Origin: Thermoplasmata archaeon | GTDB taxonomy: Archaea; Thermoplasmatota; Poseidoniia; Poseidoniales; Thalassarchaeaceae | Assembly: GCA_002727675.1 (NCBI GenBank) | Contig: PBXQ01000077.1 | Coordinates: 1-46,291, forward strand | DNA: 46,291 nucleotides | Direction of reading: 5' to 3' | Shown here: one piece after another, positions 15,058 to 26,330 of the stretch | How the letters are laid out: every line of letters starts with the position of its first letter | Position numbering within the stretch: the first letter of the stretch is position 1 | The notes under the pieces: model-generated | Told to the model about the DNA's origin: nothing | What the model saw: only the letters and a program-made list of their open reading frames with translations | Databases searched by the model: none | Translations under genes and position numbers: made by a program

Positions 15058-15414
15058 TCACAATCTTCTAATTGTTGATTCCCTACGATTGGAATTCAAT
15101 CTTGCTAAAACCGCTTTGAGTGTTTGATCATCCACTGGAACATTAAGTCTACCTTCTTTATGTAAATTCACGAGGTGGCGTTTTACACCTAGAGCCACCT
15201 CTTCACGTGTTAATTCAACAGTAGCAAGTCTCTGACGAGCTTCGGGAGTCAAAATAGAGCGCATAGCCTCTGATAGCATATCTGCTTCTTGTGAAATCGC
15301 AGCTTGCTGCTCCTCAGATTGTAACTGAATCTCAGCTTGTTCTTGGATATTCTTTTGAATCTCGGCGCGACGGGCTGAACGTAATTTATCTAATTCAGAA
15401 TCATCTACGGACAT
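15058..15414 (-). CDS. PDCD5-family protein (archaeal DNA-binding protein)
   Basis: This is the archaeal homologue of human PDCD5, found beside rps19e and rpl39e in many archaea. Domain order is an N-terminal helix (DSELDKLRSARRAEIQKN), a Gln/Glu-rich coiled region, then the triple-helix core with ILTPEARQRLATVELTRE. It ends in the basic tail LARLNSNRRESTIRRL. The ORF opens at 15444, but MSVDDSELDKL from ATG 15414 is where the family begins and GGGGGTG lies ahead of it, giving 118 aa. The molecular role in archaea is unsettled; DNA binding and ribosome-linked functions have been proposed. Confidence 0.93.
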   Translation of the reverse strand: MSVDDSELDKLRSARRAEIQKNIQEQAEIQLQSEEQQAAISQEADMLSEAMRSILTPEARQRLATVELTREEVALGVKRHLVNLHKEGRLNVPVDDQTLKAVLARLNSNRRESTIRRL

Positions 15415-15445
15415 TGTTTCTAACACCCCCCTCACTCCATTCAAA

Positions 15446-15916
15446 TCAATACTTTGCCAAACCAGGCGCTACCTCTAATGCTTGTGGAAGAACCTCATGT
15501 GCAACGCCATCAAGTAATTTTTGGCCCTCGGCTGTAAGCCCACGACCAAGTCTTACAGTACCAGTAACATTAGTCTTAACTTCTACTAAACCAGCTTCTT
15601 CTAATTGTTGCAAAACCGTACGAATAATATGCCTTGATCCTGCTTTGGCTCTATTAGGGCTACTACCACGATCTCTAGGTCCACCAAACATTTGTGACAA
15701 GTGGTTAACTCCAATAGGAGCATTCATGCCTACTTTACGGAGTACTGCTGCGGCTCGCATGTCCCACCAGTTCTCCTGAGTAGGTGGCCTTTCACGATGT
15801 ACGCCTGTTTTAACATGTAGAGCCCATTCTGGGCGAACAATCTTGCCATTAGCGGCTAACTTATCAGCCAATACAGGCAATAGAAAATTCGCTGGAACAT
15901 CATGGAATGTCGTCAT
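15446..15916 (-). CDS. rps19e: Small ribosomal subunit protein eS19 (S19e)
   Basis: This archaeal/eukaryotic 30S/40S head protein has the family sequence throughout: TTFHDVPANFLLPVLADKL, RPEWALHVKTGVHRERPPTQ, NWWDMRAAAVLRKV, GPRDRGSSPNRAKAGSRHI, then IRTVLQQLEEAGLVEV. The frame is open to 15994, but the family starts at MTTFHDVP (ATG 15916, 156 aa) and GGTG precedes it. It is the first gene of the minus-strand ribosomal operon. Confidence 0.95.
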   Translation of the reverse strand: MTTFHDVPANFLLPVLADKLAANGKIVRPEWALHVKTGVHRERPPTQENWWDMRAAAVLRKVGMNAPIGVNHLSQMFGGPRDRGSSPNRAKAGSRHIIRTVLQQLEEAGLVEVKTNVTGTVRLGRGLTAEGQKLLDGVAHEVLPQALEVAPGLAKY

Positions 15917-15951
15917 ATATACACCAATGCGAGTCGCCGACCGACCAGCCG

Positions 15952-15958
15952 TATATAA
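15952..15958 (-). promoter_or_regulatory. Candidate TATA box of the ribosomal operon
   Basis: On the minus strand this reads TTATATA, about 39 bases ahead of the rps19e ATG. With an archaeal TATA-to-start distance near 26 it would give a leader of roughly a dozen bases. The C6/G8 hairpin lies directly upstream. Confidence 0.55.
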
Positions 15959-15967
15959 CGCAATCGT

Positions 15968-15984
15968 CCCCCCTACGGGGGGGG
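15968..15984. repeat. C6-TAC-G8 inverted repeat between divergent genes
   Basis: CCCCCC-TAC-GGGGGGGG is a 6-bp all-G/C stem with a 3-nt loop, standing out in an AT-rich interval. It lies between the TATA element of the ribosomal operon and the start of the plus-strand membrane gene. A BRE, a protein site or a transcription-coupled structure are possible; the sequence alone does not decide. Confidence 0.6.
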
Positions 15985-16050
15985 ATATATTCAAAAAAAC
16001 TCAAATTCACCTACATCAAGTTGAAGCACATCACCGATTTCGGCGATAAC

Positions 16051-16860
16051 ATGGAGAAGGCAATTGCTCGTAATCCTAACCTTCTCCGCACCCTACTTGG
16101 ACTATCTGTAACGCTAATCATCGTACTAGGATATGCGATATATTCTGCATCTATTGAATCTGAATATTACCACTATAATACTCTAATGCATGAAAATGAA
16201 TTATCTTTAATTCAGGAAAATAATGACAATTATTCAACCCAATGGAGTGGTTCATCTAATGGTTCAATTTCATGGATTAATTTCACCATATCTGGGGCGC
16301 CTATAGATAGTACTCTAACAGTTACCAGTGGAGGGAACAAATGGTGGAGCCACCCCTCGTTGGGCGATCCCGAAGCTGTTAATTTCAACTGTATTGAGCC
16401 AAATCAGGATTTTCAAATGGTTAATCACTGCGAATATCGTTTTACTCATACCATCACTATTAATGAAACGGGGGGGGCAAAATTACATGGATTGATTTCA
16501 GATTCATTACCACTTTCAGGCCTTGGCACAATAAGGTCTGATAACATCACTACTGCTCAACAAAGCTCTGATGAAATCCTAAATCAATCTAACAAAACTA
16601 CTAGTTGGTTAATTAAATTAAATTCCAACACCCCTATAGATCAAAATTCATTATTCCTAAATACCACTTTTGTAACACACGAACTTATTGATGTAGAAAA
16701 GTTTCATTTGAATCCAGTAGTAGAATCTATTTGGTCACTAACTGCATTAATTACTTGCTTCTTTTTGGTATTATCCCTCCCCCTGGGTATTTATTATGCT
16801 AGTATCAAACGTGAACAACGAATAAATAAAATTAGGTTAAAAAACTATGAAGAAGAGTGA
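16051..16860 (+). CDS. Two-TM membrane protein with an extracytoplasmic domain, unknown
   Basis: The ORF track extends to 15907, but the upstream part crosses the divergent promoter region, and MEKAIARNPNLL at ATG 16051 gives a normal membrane-protein start (269 aa). One membrane helix (LLGLSVTLIIVLGYAIYSA) follows a short cytoplasmic tail. About 190 residues rich in Asn, Ser and Thr with several N-x-S/T sequons come next, suggesting an exposed, possibly glycosylated domain. A second helix (SLTALITCFFLVLSLPLGIYYA) and a basic tail KREQRINKIRLKNYEEE follow. Two Cys (in FNCIEP and NHCEYR) could form an external disulfide. The family is not recognised. It precedes the giant surface protein by 59 bases and may be co-transcribed with it. 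Confidence 0.8.
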   Translation: MEKAIARNPNLLRTLLGLSVTLIIVLGYAIYSASIESEYYHYNTLMHENELSLIQENNDNYSTQWSGSSNGSISWINFTISGAPIDSTLTVTSGGNKWWSHPSLGDPEAVNFNCIEPNQDFQMVNHCEYRFTHTITINETGGAKLHGLISDSLPLSGLGTIRSDNITTAQQSSDEILNQSNKTTSWLIKLNSNTPIDQNSLFLNTTFVTHELIDVEKFHLNPVVESIWSLTALITCFFLVLSLPLGIYYASIKREQRINKIRLKNYEEE

Positions 16861-16919
16861 TTTTTCACCTTTGATAAATTTAACCTAATACCGGCTACTT
16901 AAAATATTGAAAAGAATGC

Positions 16920-20972
<4,053 letters not shown>

Positions 20973-21479
20973 TTATTCTATTTCATCCCCATCTATTGGA
21001 TTAGAATCAATGCCATCAATTTTGTCTAATTCACCATTAGGGTCAATCCCTGGCCCCGTAGGCCAGGCATACTCGAACTTTGAATGTGAGAAAATTATGA
21101 AACCACGTTCTCCTAACTGCCTCAATGCCGCTTCAGTTCTTTCAGTTACAGGTGCTATTTGTTCCTCGAATGTTTCATCCATTAATGATACAATTGACTC
21201 AAAACTTCGTCTGCCGTCGCATAACTCCCACAACAAACTATTCATTTCGTCTAGTGGACGCCTTAGTTGACTAGGAGCCCGCAATATCTTAGCCAATATT
21301 TTTTCTAATCTTTTGAATGTTTTTTTGTGTACAAGAACTACAAATCTACCTGAAACCCCTGGTAAATTTAGATTATTCGTTGATTCACCTCTACGCCCCC
21401 ACCAAACCGGTGCCCTTACTGGGTATGAACCTGCAAGAGGAGACAAATATGACTCGTCACCTAATTCTATTGAAGACAT
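20973..21479 (-). CDS. PqqD-like small protein (RiPP-recognition-type fold), orphan
   Basis: From ATG 21479 (AGGTG seven bases upstream) it is 168 aa. Residues ~95-150 contain RPLDEMNSLLWELCDGRRSF, then SIVSLMDETFEE and RTEAALRQLGERGFI. This is the winged-helix pattern of PqqD-family proteins, which bind precursor peptides in RiPP pathways. The N-terminal ~80 residues (PVWWGRRGE, SGRFVVLVHKKTFKRLEKIL) and the acidic C-terminus lie outside the PqqD core. No radical SAM, precursor peptide or other RiPP gene is nearby. The ORF track starts at 21533, which would overlap the upstream 54-aa gene. Its stop abuts that of the giant surface protein. Confidence 0.75.
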   Translation of the reverse strand: MSSIELGDESYLSPLAGSYPVRAPVWWGRRGESTNNLNLPGVSGRFVVLVHKKTFKRLEKILAKILRAPSQLRRPLDEMNSLLWELCDGRRSFESIVSLMDETFEEQIAPVTERTEAALRQLGERGFIIFSHSKFEYAWPTGPGIDPNGELDKIDGIDSNPIDGDEIE

Positions 21480-21487
21480 ATGAGCAC

Positions 21488-21652
21488 CTATGTTATTTGC
21501 CATGTCCATAATACAAGAGCTAACATTGAACAAATTCCAATCGCTGCTAAGAGCCTAAGATATTCTACCTTTTCCGTGAAATTTCGCACATACCATGCAC
21601 CCGACCCACACAATGCGCATATCAGCAAAAGTAGGTACCAACCCGGAGGCAT
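21488..21652 (-). CDS. 54-aa membrane protein upstream of the PqqD-like gene
   Basis: This gene is below the ORF-track cut-off. The translation starts MPPGWYLLLLICALCGSGAW, continues YVRNFTEKVEYLRLLAAIGI and ends CSMLALVLWTWQIT. Two hydrophobic helices are joined by a short charged loop. Its stop TAG lies 8 bases before the ATG of the PqqD-like gene and sits inside that gene's AGGTG ribosome site, so coupling is likely. No similarity is recognised. Confidence 0.65.
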   Translation of the reverse strand: MPPGWYLLLLICALCGSGAWYVRNFTEKVEYLRLLAAIGICSMLALVLWTWQIT

Positions 21653-21782
21653 CAATCATGGGGTGGCAAACTCATTAATGAGTTGTTGGAAAATTTGTAA
21701 TACCATTGATACTCAACTTTCTGAGTTAATATTAATGAAACCATCAAAGAGCAGAACGGATACGTGCACCCAGGGTGTACTA

Positions 21783-23105
21783 ATGGAGAGGATAAAACAA
21801 TTCTTTCGTACATTAGATGAATTCCTAGCTAATTATGCAAAATTATTCGGCGTAGGTATTGTAAAGTCTGCACCAAGAAATATATTATTCCTATCTGTAT
21901 ATGGATTGATTTATCTGTGTGCTATTTTTGCCAACCACACATTAGGTTTCATTGCATTATGGTTTGGTTATATCGGAGTTCTAGCTATCGGCAGAGCTTG
22001 GGCACAAAACGAAGGACTAAGGACTAAAATATCTAAGAAAATTGAAGACTATGACCCAGATGGTTTGCCAGACTTGAGACTAACTGCAGCACTTGCTGCT
22101 TCTCAAATGGTTTTTATTGTACCAATGATTTTAGAACATTCACATTCGATATTTGATTTGTACAATGCACCAGAAAATACTACTTGGAAAACATGGGGGC
22201 TTTTTGGGCTTGATCTTTTATTTCGTTCATTTCTAGATTGGTCCGAGGTATACAATATCCATATTTCTAATGTCAAATTATCAACAAGAGGTGGACGGCA
22301 TTTGGTGATGTTTATTTTACTTTCAATCGACTACATGATTATTCAAACAATCATACGAATCATTGGGATCAACCGTACAATTGTAGAAGGAGTTGCAGTT
22401 GCTAGAAAAGACCCTGAAATGGCTTTTAGATTAGGACGCAGAGCCACCTACAAATTGTCATCAATCGCAAAAAATGAAAGTAATGACAACGAATTGAGAA
22501 TGAAAACCATAGAAGCATTAGGAATGATCGGCGACCCTCGCGCATCACCAACTCTTGTTGAAATATTAGCCAATGAAAAATTGCATACATCAGCCACAGC
22601 CTCACTAGTAATGATTGGCCATTTTGATTCACTGATTAAAGGAATTAAACATGAAAATCCTTTGATTCGCAGAGGATGTGTTGCAGCATTGGGTAGATTA
22701 GATGATTCTATCGCAAACAAAATTCTTTCTGAAGCCATACAAGATAGTGACCCTGGTGTTCGCCAATTTGCCCATCAAGCAATTGGCCGCAATGCTCACC
22801 CAACAGACATACCTTTGCTTCAAAGAGGTTTGAAAGATCCTAATGCTGATGTTAGACATACCGCCCTAAAACAATTTAGCAACTTTTCTAGTGAAGATGC
22901 AATGAAAGTCGTATTATCCGCTGTAGAAGATGATACTCAGAAAATTAGGAGGCTCGCTGTCGAAATTTTGGCACGTTATCCTTACCCGGAAGTGGTACCT
23001 CCATTAGCAAAGGCAATGCAAGATCCCGACTCAGAAGTTGCTGCGGCTGCAAAAAGAACAATTGATCATTTAGAATCATTAGTAAAAGGTGGTGCGATTA
23101 ATTAA
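21783..23105 (+). CDS. Membrane protein with C-terminal HEAT-like repeats
   Basis: The ORF track opens at 21480, but the first ~100 codons run antisense to the 54-aa gene and have no protein-like pattern. MERIKQFFRTLDEF at ATG 21783 gives 440 aa. About four membrane segments fill the N-terminal half (ILFLSVYGLIYLCAIFANH and others). Residues ~240-440 are HEAT/PBS-lyase-like repeats, for example GDPRASPTLVEILA, NPLIRRGCVAALGRLDDS, DSDPGVRQFAHQAIGRNA, and DPNADVRHTALKQFS. Such repeats bind proteins; the partner is unknown. Its 3' end overlaps the convergent FMN reductase gene by 8 bases. Confidence 0.8.
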   Translation: MERIKQFFRTLDEFLANYAKLFGVGIVKSAPRNILFLSVYGLIYLCAIFANHTLGFIALWFGYIGVLAIGRAWAQNEGLRTKISKKIEDYDPDGLPDLRLTAALAASQMVFIVPMILEHSHSIFDLYNAPENTTWKTWGLFGLDLLFRSFLDWSEVYNIHISNVKLSTRGGRHLVMFILLSIDYMIIQTIIRIIGINRTIVEGVAVARKDPEMAFRLGRRATYKLSSIAKNESNDNELRMKTIEALGMIGDPRASPTLVEILANEKLHTSATASLVMIGHFDSLIKGIKHENPLIRRGCVAALGRLDDSIANKILSEAIQDSDPGVRQFAHQAIGRNAHPTDIPLLQRGLKDPNADVRHTALKQFSNFSSEDAMKVVLSAVEDDTQKIRRLAVEILARYPYPEVVPPLAKAMQDPDSEVAAAAKRTIDHLESLVKGGAIN

Positions 23106-23640
23106 TCAATTTACTCGTAGTAATTTTCATTGATTCGACCAACTTCTCCATCCTTTCAGCCATCATTCCATCTATAAAATCCCCATTATCATTGAATGCT
23201 TCCTTAATCCGCCCTATAGCCAACTGCTCAGGAATTACGTGACCATGTAACCAACGAGCAGAAATGCGCATATGATTCAAAGTTGTAGTATTTGATTGCC
23301 CTCCTAAAGTACTCATTAACCCCCAGACTTTACCTCCGACTAAATTAAAATTAAGATAATCAAGTTGATTTTTCATCACCCCTGACATTGTACCATGGTA
23401 TTCTGGACTAGATAGAATATATGCATCTGCTGATTTAGCCATTTCTTGGAATTTTAACACATTATCATCATTCCAACAACCATCTGCACCGGCAATTGGT
23501 AAAGGACTAGAAGAATAATCCCAAATATCCATTTGTATACCATCTTCATTAAACAATTTTTTTGCCATTTCTAGTAAATTACCATTTGCTGATTTTATCG
23601 AATATGACCCACAAATCCCCATCACTTTGAAACTTCTCAT
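23098..23640 (-). CDS. NAD(P)H-dependent FMN reductase family protein
   Basis: A flavodoxin-fold reductase of 180 aa. The FMN phosphate loop is GICGSYSIKSANGN at the N-terminus, and the flavin-ring loop is SPEYHGTMSGVMKNQLDYL, as in YieF/ArsH/AzoR-like enzymes. LPIAGADGCWNDDNV matches the dimer-interface region. The physiological substrate (quinone, chromate, azo dye or free FMN) cannot be told. The gene stands alone, convergent with the HEAT protein and divergent from the TPR protein across 117 bases. Confidence 0.88.
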   Translation of the reverse strand: MRSFKVMGICGSYSIKSANGNLLEMAKKLFNEDGIQMDIWDYSSSPLPIAGADGCWNDDNVLKFQEMAKSADAYILSSPEYHGTMSGVMKNQLDYLNFNLVGGKVWGLMSTLGGQSNTTTLNHMRISARWLHGHVIPEQLAIGRIKEAFNDNGDFIDGMMAERMEKLVESMKITTSKLIN

Positions 23641-23757
23641 AGTCTGACGAATTCATCGTTTCATATTTATTTTGTGTAATATATCCAAAACTAATACCGT
23701 GAGCAAATAGGGAACTAACACAGAGAACACTTATGCGTAGAACTTGATGGTGCAGCA

Positions 23758-26313
23758 TTGGGTGTAGAATTGGCTGAGCACGGACATGGCATTTGCCCTC
23801 ATTGTGACCACCCACTTGAGGGTAGGGAAGCTGTTTGCCCTAAATGCGAAGGTGGTTTGTATGGAGTGCCTCCAAAGAAAGCTAACTTGAAGGATAAAGT
23901 GAAAGATGTAGCAACAAAAATAGAAAAAAGTGCCAAAAGCACTGCATCTAATGTAACTGAAATGAGTGGACAAACTGTACAGAAGGTTTCTCAATCAATT
24001 GGTGATCATGTTATTCCCGCTTGGTCTGCTGTTGCAAAAACTAGCGGAGAAATTGTTGAAAAGGTAATTGAAAAAACTTCTCTATCACCTAATAGTCATC
24101 CAGAAGACCATGATGCTCGTCCGGACATGGCTAGTAATACTCCAAATACTAGCAACGAACCCGACAGACCGATGGATATTGAATCCCTGATGGTCCAAGG
24201 GGAATTACTTGTTTCCGAAGGAAAAGAGCAGCAGGCATTGAAAGTATTCAATACAATCATTGCTGAAGACCCAAGTAATGCCATGGCATGGTTTAATCGA
24301 GGAGTAATTCATGAAATGTCTGGGTCAGAAGATGAGGCTGTCAAGTCATTTAGAGTTTGCATAGATATGGACCCAGACCATGGCCCTGCCGCAGCAAATC
24401 TTGCAGTATTACTTGATAGAATGGGTAATTCATCAGATGCTAGCAAATTTGCTAATATGGCATTGCGCTCCTTCCCTTCACATAGCAAACTAACAGAAAT
24501 TGCAGGTGGCCAAGTACCCTCAACCAATCAATTAGATCCTCAAACAGTAATCCAAACTACAACTGATACCAATCCAATTCAAACACAAAAGAGCGAACCA
24601 GTAACTCAACCAGAAACTCAACCATTACAAACCCCTCAAATTGTTAATGAACCAATTCACCAAGCCGTTGTTGAAGAAGAAATTGCGGACACAGTTGATA
24701 TTGATAGTGTCGTTGAAAATGCCTCAGATTTAATTAAACAACAAAAACCAGAAGATGCACTGGAACTGCTCCGTGATCTATTGCACGCCGAGGCATCAGA
24801 ACATCCCCGAGCTTGGCGTATTGCAGCAGCATCAATGGCACAATTATCTCTCTATGATAGTGCCATAGAGGCTTTTACTTATGCTTTAGATTTAGATAAT
24901 AGTGATGCTGCTTCATGGTATAACTTAGGTGCCCTTTATCGCCGAAGTGGAGAAGAAGAAAGCGCAGTTGCGTGTTATAATGCGGCATTAGGCCTTAAAC
25001 CAGAATACACAAAGGCATCTTCAGCATTAGCAGATATTCATACAAATAATGGAGATTTGACATCAGCAATAGATGCATGGAGATCTCTATTAACACATGA
25101 ACCAAAGCACGAAGGAGGAATTCGTTTTGCTGAAATTCTAGTTTCAATAGGAGAAGGCGAAGGTGAAGTCCTTGAAATGGCAACAGATATTCCAACCACA
25201 CTTCCTGAAGGTCCTACTTTGGCAAAAGAGGCACTACAATATATCCCGGAAAATGATTCACAAGAAGTTGTTACTTTACGTGCTAGAGCATATACTTTAT
25301 CCGGCTCATATCCTGAAGCTGTCAAAGCATGGCGATCATTAGTTGAAAATGATAGAGATAATCATCTTTTGTGGGAAGGTATGATGAAGACATTTATTGC
25401 TGCAGGTGACCAAAATACAGCAGAAAAATGTAGGCAGAAAATTTCAAGTTTAACTGGTGTCGTTTCTGAACCCGTTAATGATACTAAAGATGCACTAGCG
25501 GTCTTTGAAACTAACGAAGAACCTCAGGCTGAAGATATTTCAGAGGAGATATCAGAAGTAGAGAATACTATTGATGAGCCAATAAATGAAACGCAGGAGC
25601 AAACTGAAAGTAATCAATCAGATGACCCATGGGGCGACCCATGGGCTGAACAAGAAGTTCCTGGAGACATTGAGGAAATTGAAACTCCCAATCCAGTTGA
25701 AATTGCAGCTGCTGAAAATATTCTAGACCAAGCACCTATTGTGGAAAAAGCTCCAGAACCAGAACCATCGCCTGAAGTCGACTTGGCTAGTGCAGCATTA
25801 ATCGCTCAAACCCAGCAATCTAATTCTGAAGATTTAACAGGAACTGGCAAGACTGATAGTAATTCAATTGCTAATCAAGATGTGCAGTGGTACAATAAAG
25901 GATTGGCTTTATTGGCAGATGAAAAATATGAAGAAGCAATGTCTTGTTTTGATAGGGCATTGCCAACATTTGTTAATGATGATGAAATGATTGTTAGAAT
26001 CCTCAATGCTAGGGGTAATGCATTCTATTACCTAAAGAAATTCAGTGATTGTATTGAGGCTTATCATAAGGCAATGCAAGTTAACCCAAGTGGAGTTACT
26101 GGTTCTACATTATACAATATGGGCACCGCTTATGCAGAAGTTGAACGTTTTGAAGATGCAATAAAATGTTTTGAACAAGGAATGTCATCTAAGCGAGTAA
26201 ATCCTTTAACTGGAGAACATTCTAAGATGGCTAAAGAACAGATTAGAAGATGCAAAATTTTGTTAAAAGAGCAACAAAAGAAACTAAAGCGATTTGCCAA
26301 GTTACAATCTTAG
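23758..26313 (+). CDS. Large zinc-ribbon plus TPR-repeat protein
   Basis: A protein of 851 aa. A zinc ribbon at the N-terminus (CPHC at 13-16, CPKC at 27-30) is followed by an amphipathic Lys/Ala/Ser-rich helix reminiscent of apolipoprotein or LEA segments. Three blocks of tetratricopeptide repeats come next (e.g. NAMAWFNRGVIHEMSGSEDE, ASWYNLGALYRRSGEEESA, VQWYNKGLALLADEKYEEAM). These are separated by long acidic, Pro/Gln-rich linkers. There is no membrane segment or signal peptide, so it is cytoplasmic. TPRs act as protein-docking scaffolds; partners are unknown. The start is TTG 23758 or TTG 23770. Several other proteins in this window share a CxxC-ribbon plus acidic-linker build. Confidence 0.82.
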   Translation: MGVELAEHGHGICPHCDHPLEGREAVCPKCEGGLYGVPPKKANLKDKVKDVATKIEKSAKSTASNVTEMSGQTVQKVSQSIGDHVIPAWSAVAKTSGEIVEKVIEKTSLSPNSHPEDHDARPDMASNTPNTSNEPDRPMDIESLMVQGELLVSEGKEQQALKVFNTIIAEDPSNAMAWFNRGVIHEMSGSEDEAVKSFRVCIDMDPDHGPAAANLAVLLDRMGNSSDASKFANMALRSFPSHSKLTEIAGGQVPSTNQLDPQTVIQTTTDTNPIQTQKSEPVTQPETQPLQTPQIVNEPIHQAVVEEEIADTVDIDSVVENASDLIKQQKPEDALELLRDLLHAEASEHPRAWRIAAASMAQLSLYDSAIEAFTYALDLDNSDAASWYNLGALYRRSGEEESAVACYNAALGLKPEYTKASSALADIHTNNGDLTSAIDAWRSLLTHEPKHEGGIRFAEILVSIGEGEGEVLEMATDIPTTLPEGPTLAKEALQYIPENDSQEVVTLRARAYTLSGSYPEAVKAWRSLVENDRDNHLLWEGMMKTFIAAGDQNTAEKCRQKISSLTGVVSEPVNDTKDALAVFETNEEPQAEDISEEISEVENTIDEPINETQEQTESNQSDDPWGDPWAEQEVPGDIEEIETPNPVEIAAAENILDQAPIVEKAPEPEPSPEVDLASAALIAQTQQSNSEDLTGTGKTDSNSIANQDVQWYNKGLALLADEKYEEAMSCFDRALPTFVNDDEMIVRILNARGNAFYYLKKFSDCIEAYHKAMQVNPSGVTGSTLYNMGTAYAEVERFEDAIKCFEQGMSSKRVNPLTGEHSKMAKEQIRRCKILLKEQQKKLKRFAKLQS

Positions 26314-26330
26314 AAAATAAATTCTCGTAC

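Noticed and set aside
14438-15127. Plus-strand ORFs of 60-73 aa across the ribosomal cluster
   Set aside because: They lie antisense to L31e, S17e, L39e and PDCD5 and show no family pattern.
15907-16050. N-terminal 48 residues of the membrane-protein ORF as given in the track
   Set aside because: The stretch crosses the divergent promoter region with the TATA element and the C6/G8 hairpin and overlaps rps19e.
21480-21782. N-terminal ~100 residues of the HEAT-protein ORF as given in the track
   Set aside because: The sequence is not protein-like and lies antisense to the 54-aa gene and the start of the PqqD-like gene; ATG 21783 is a natural start.
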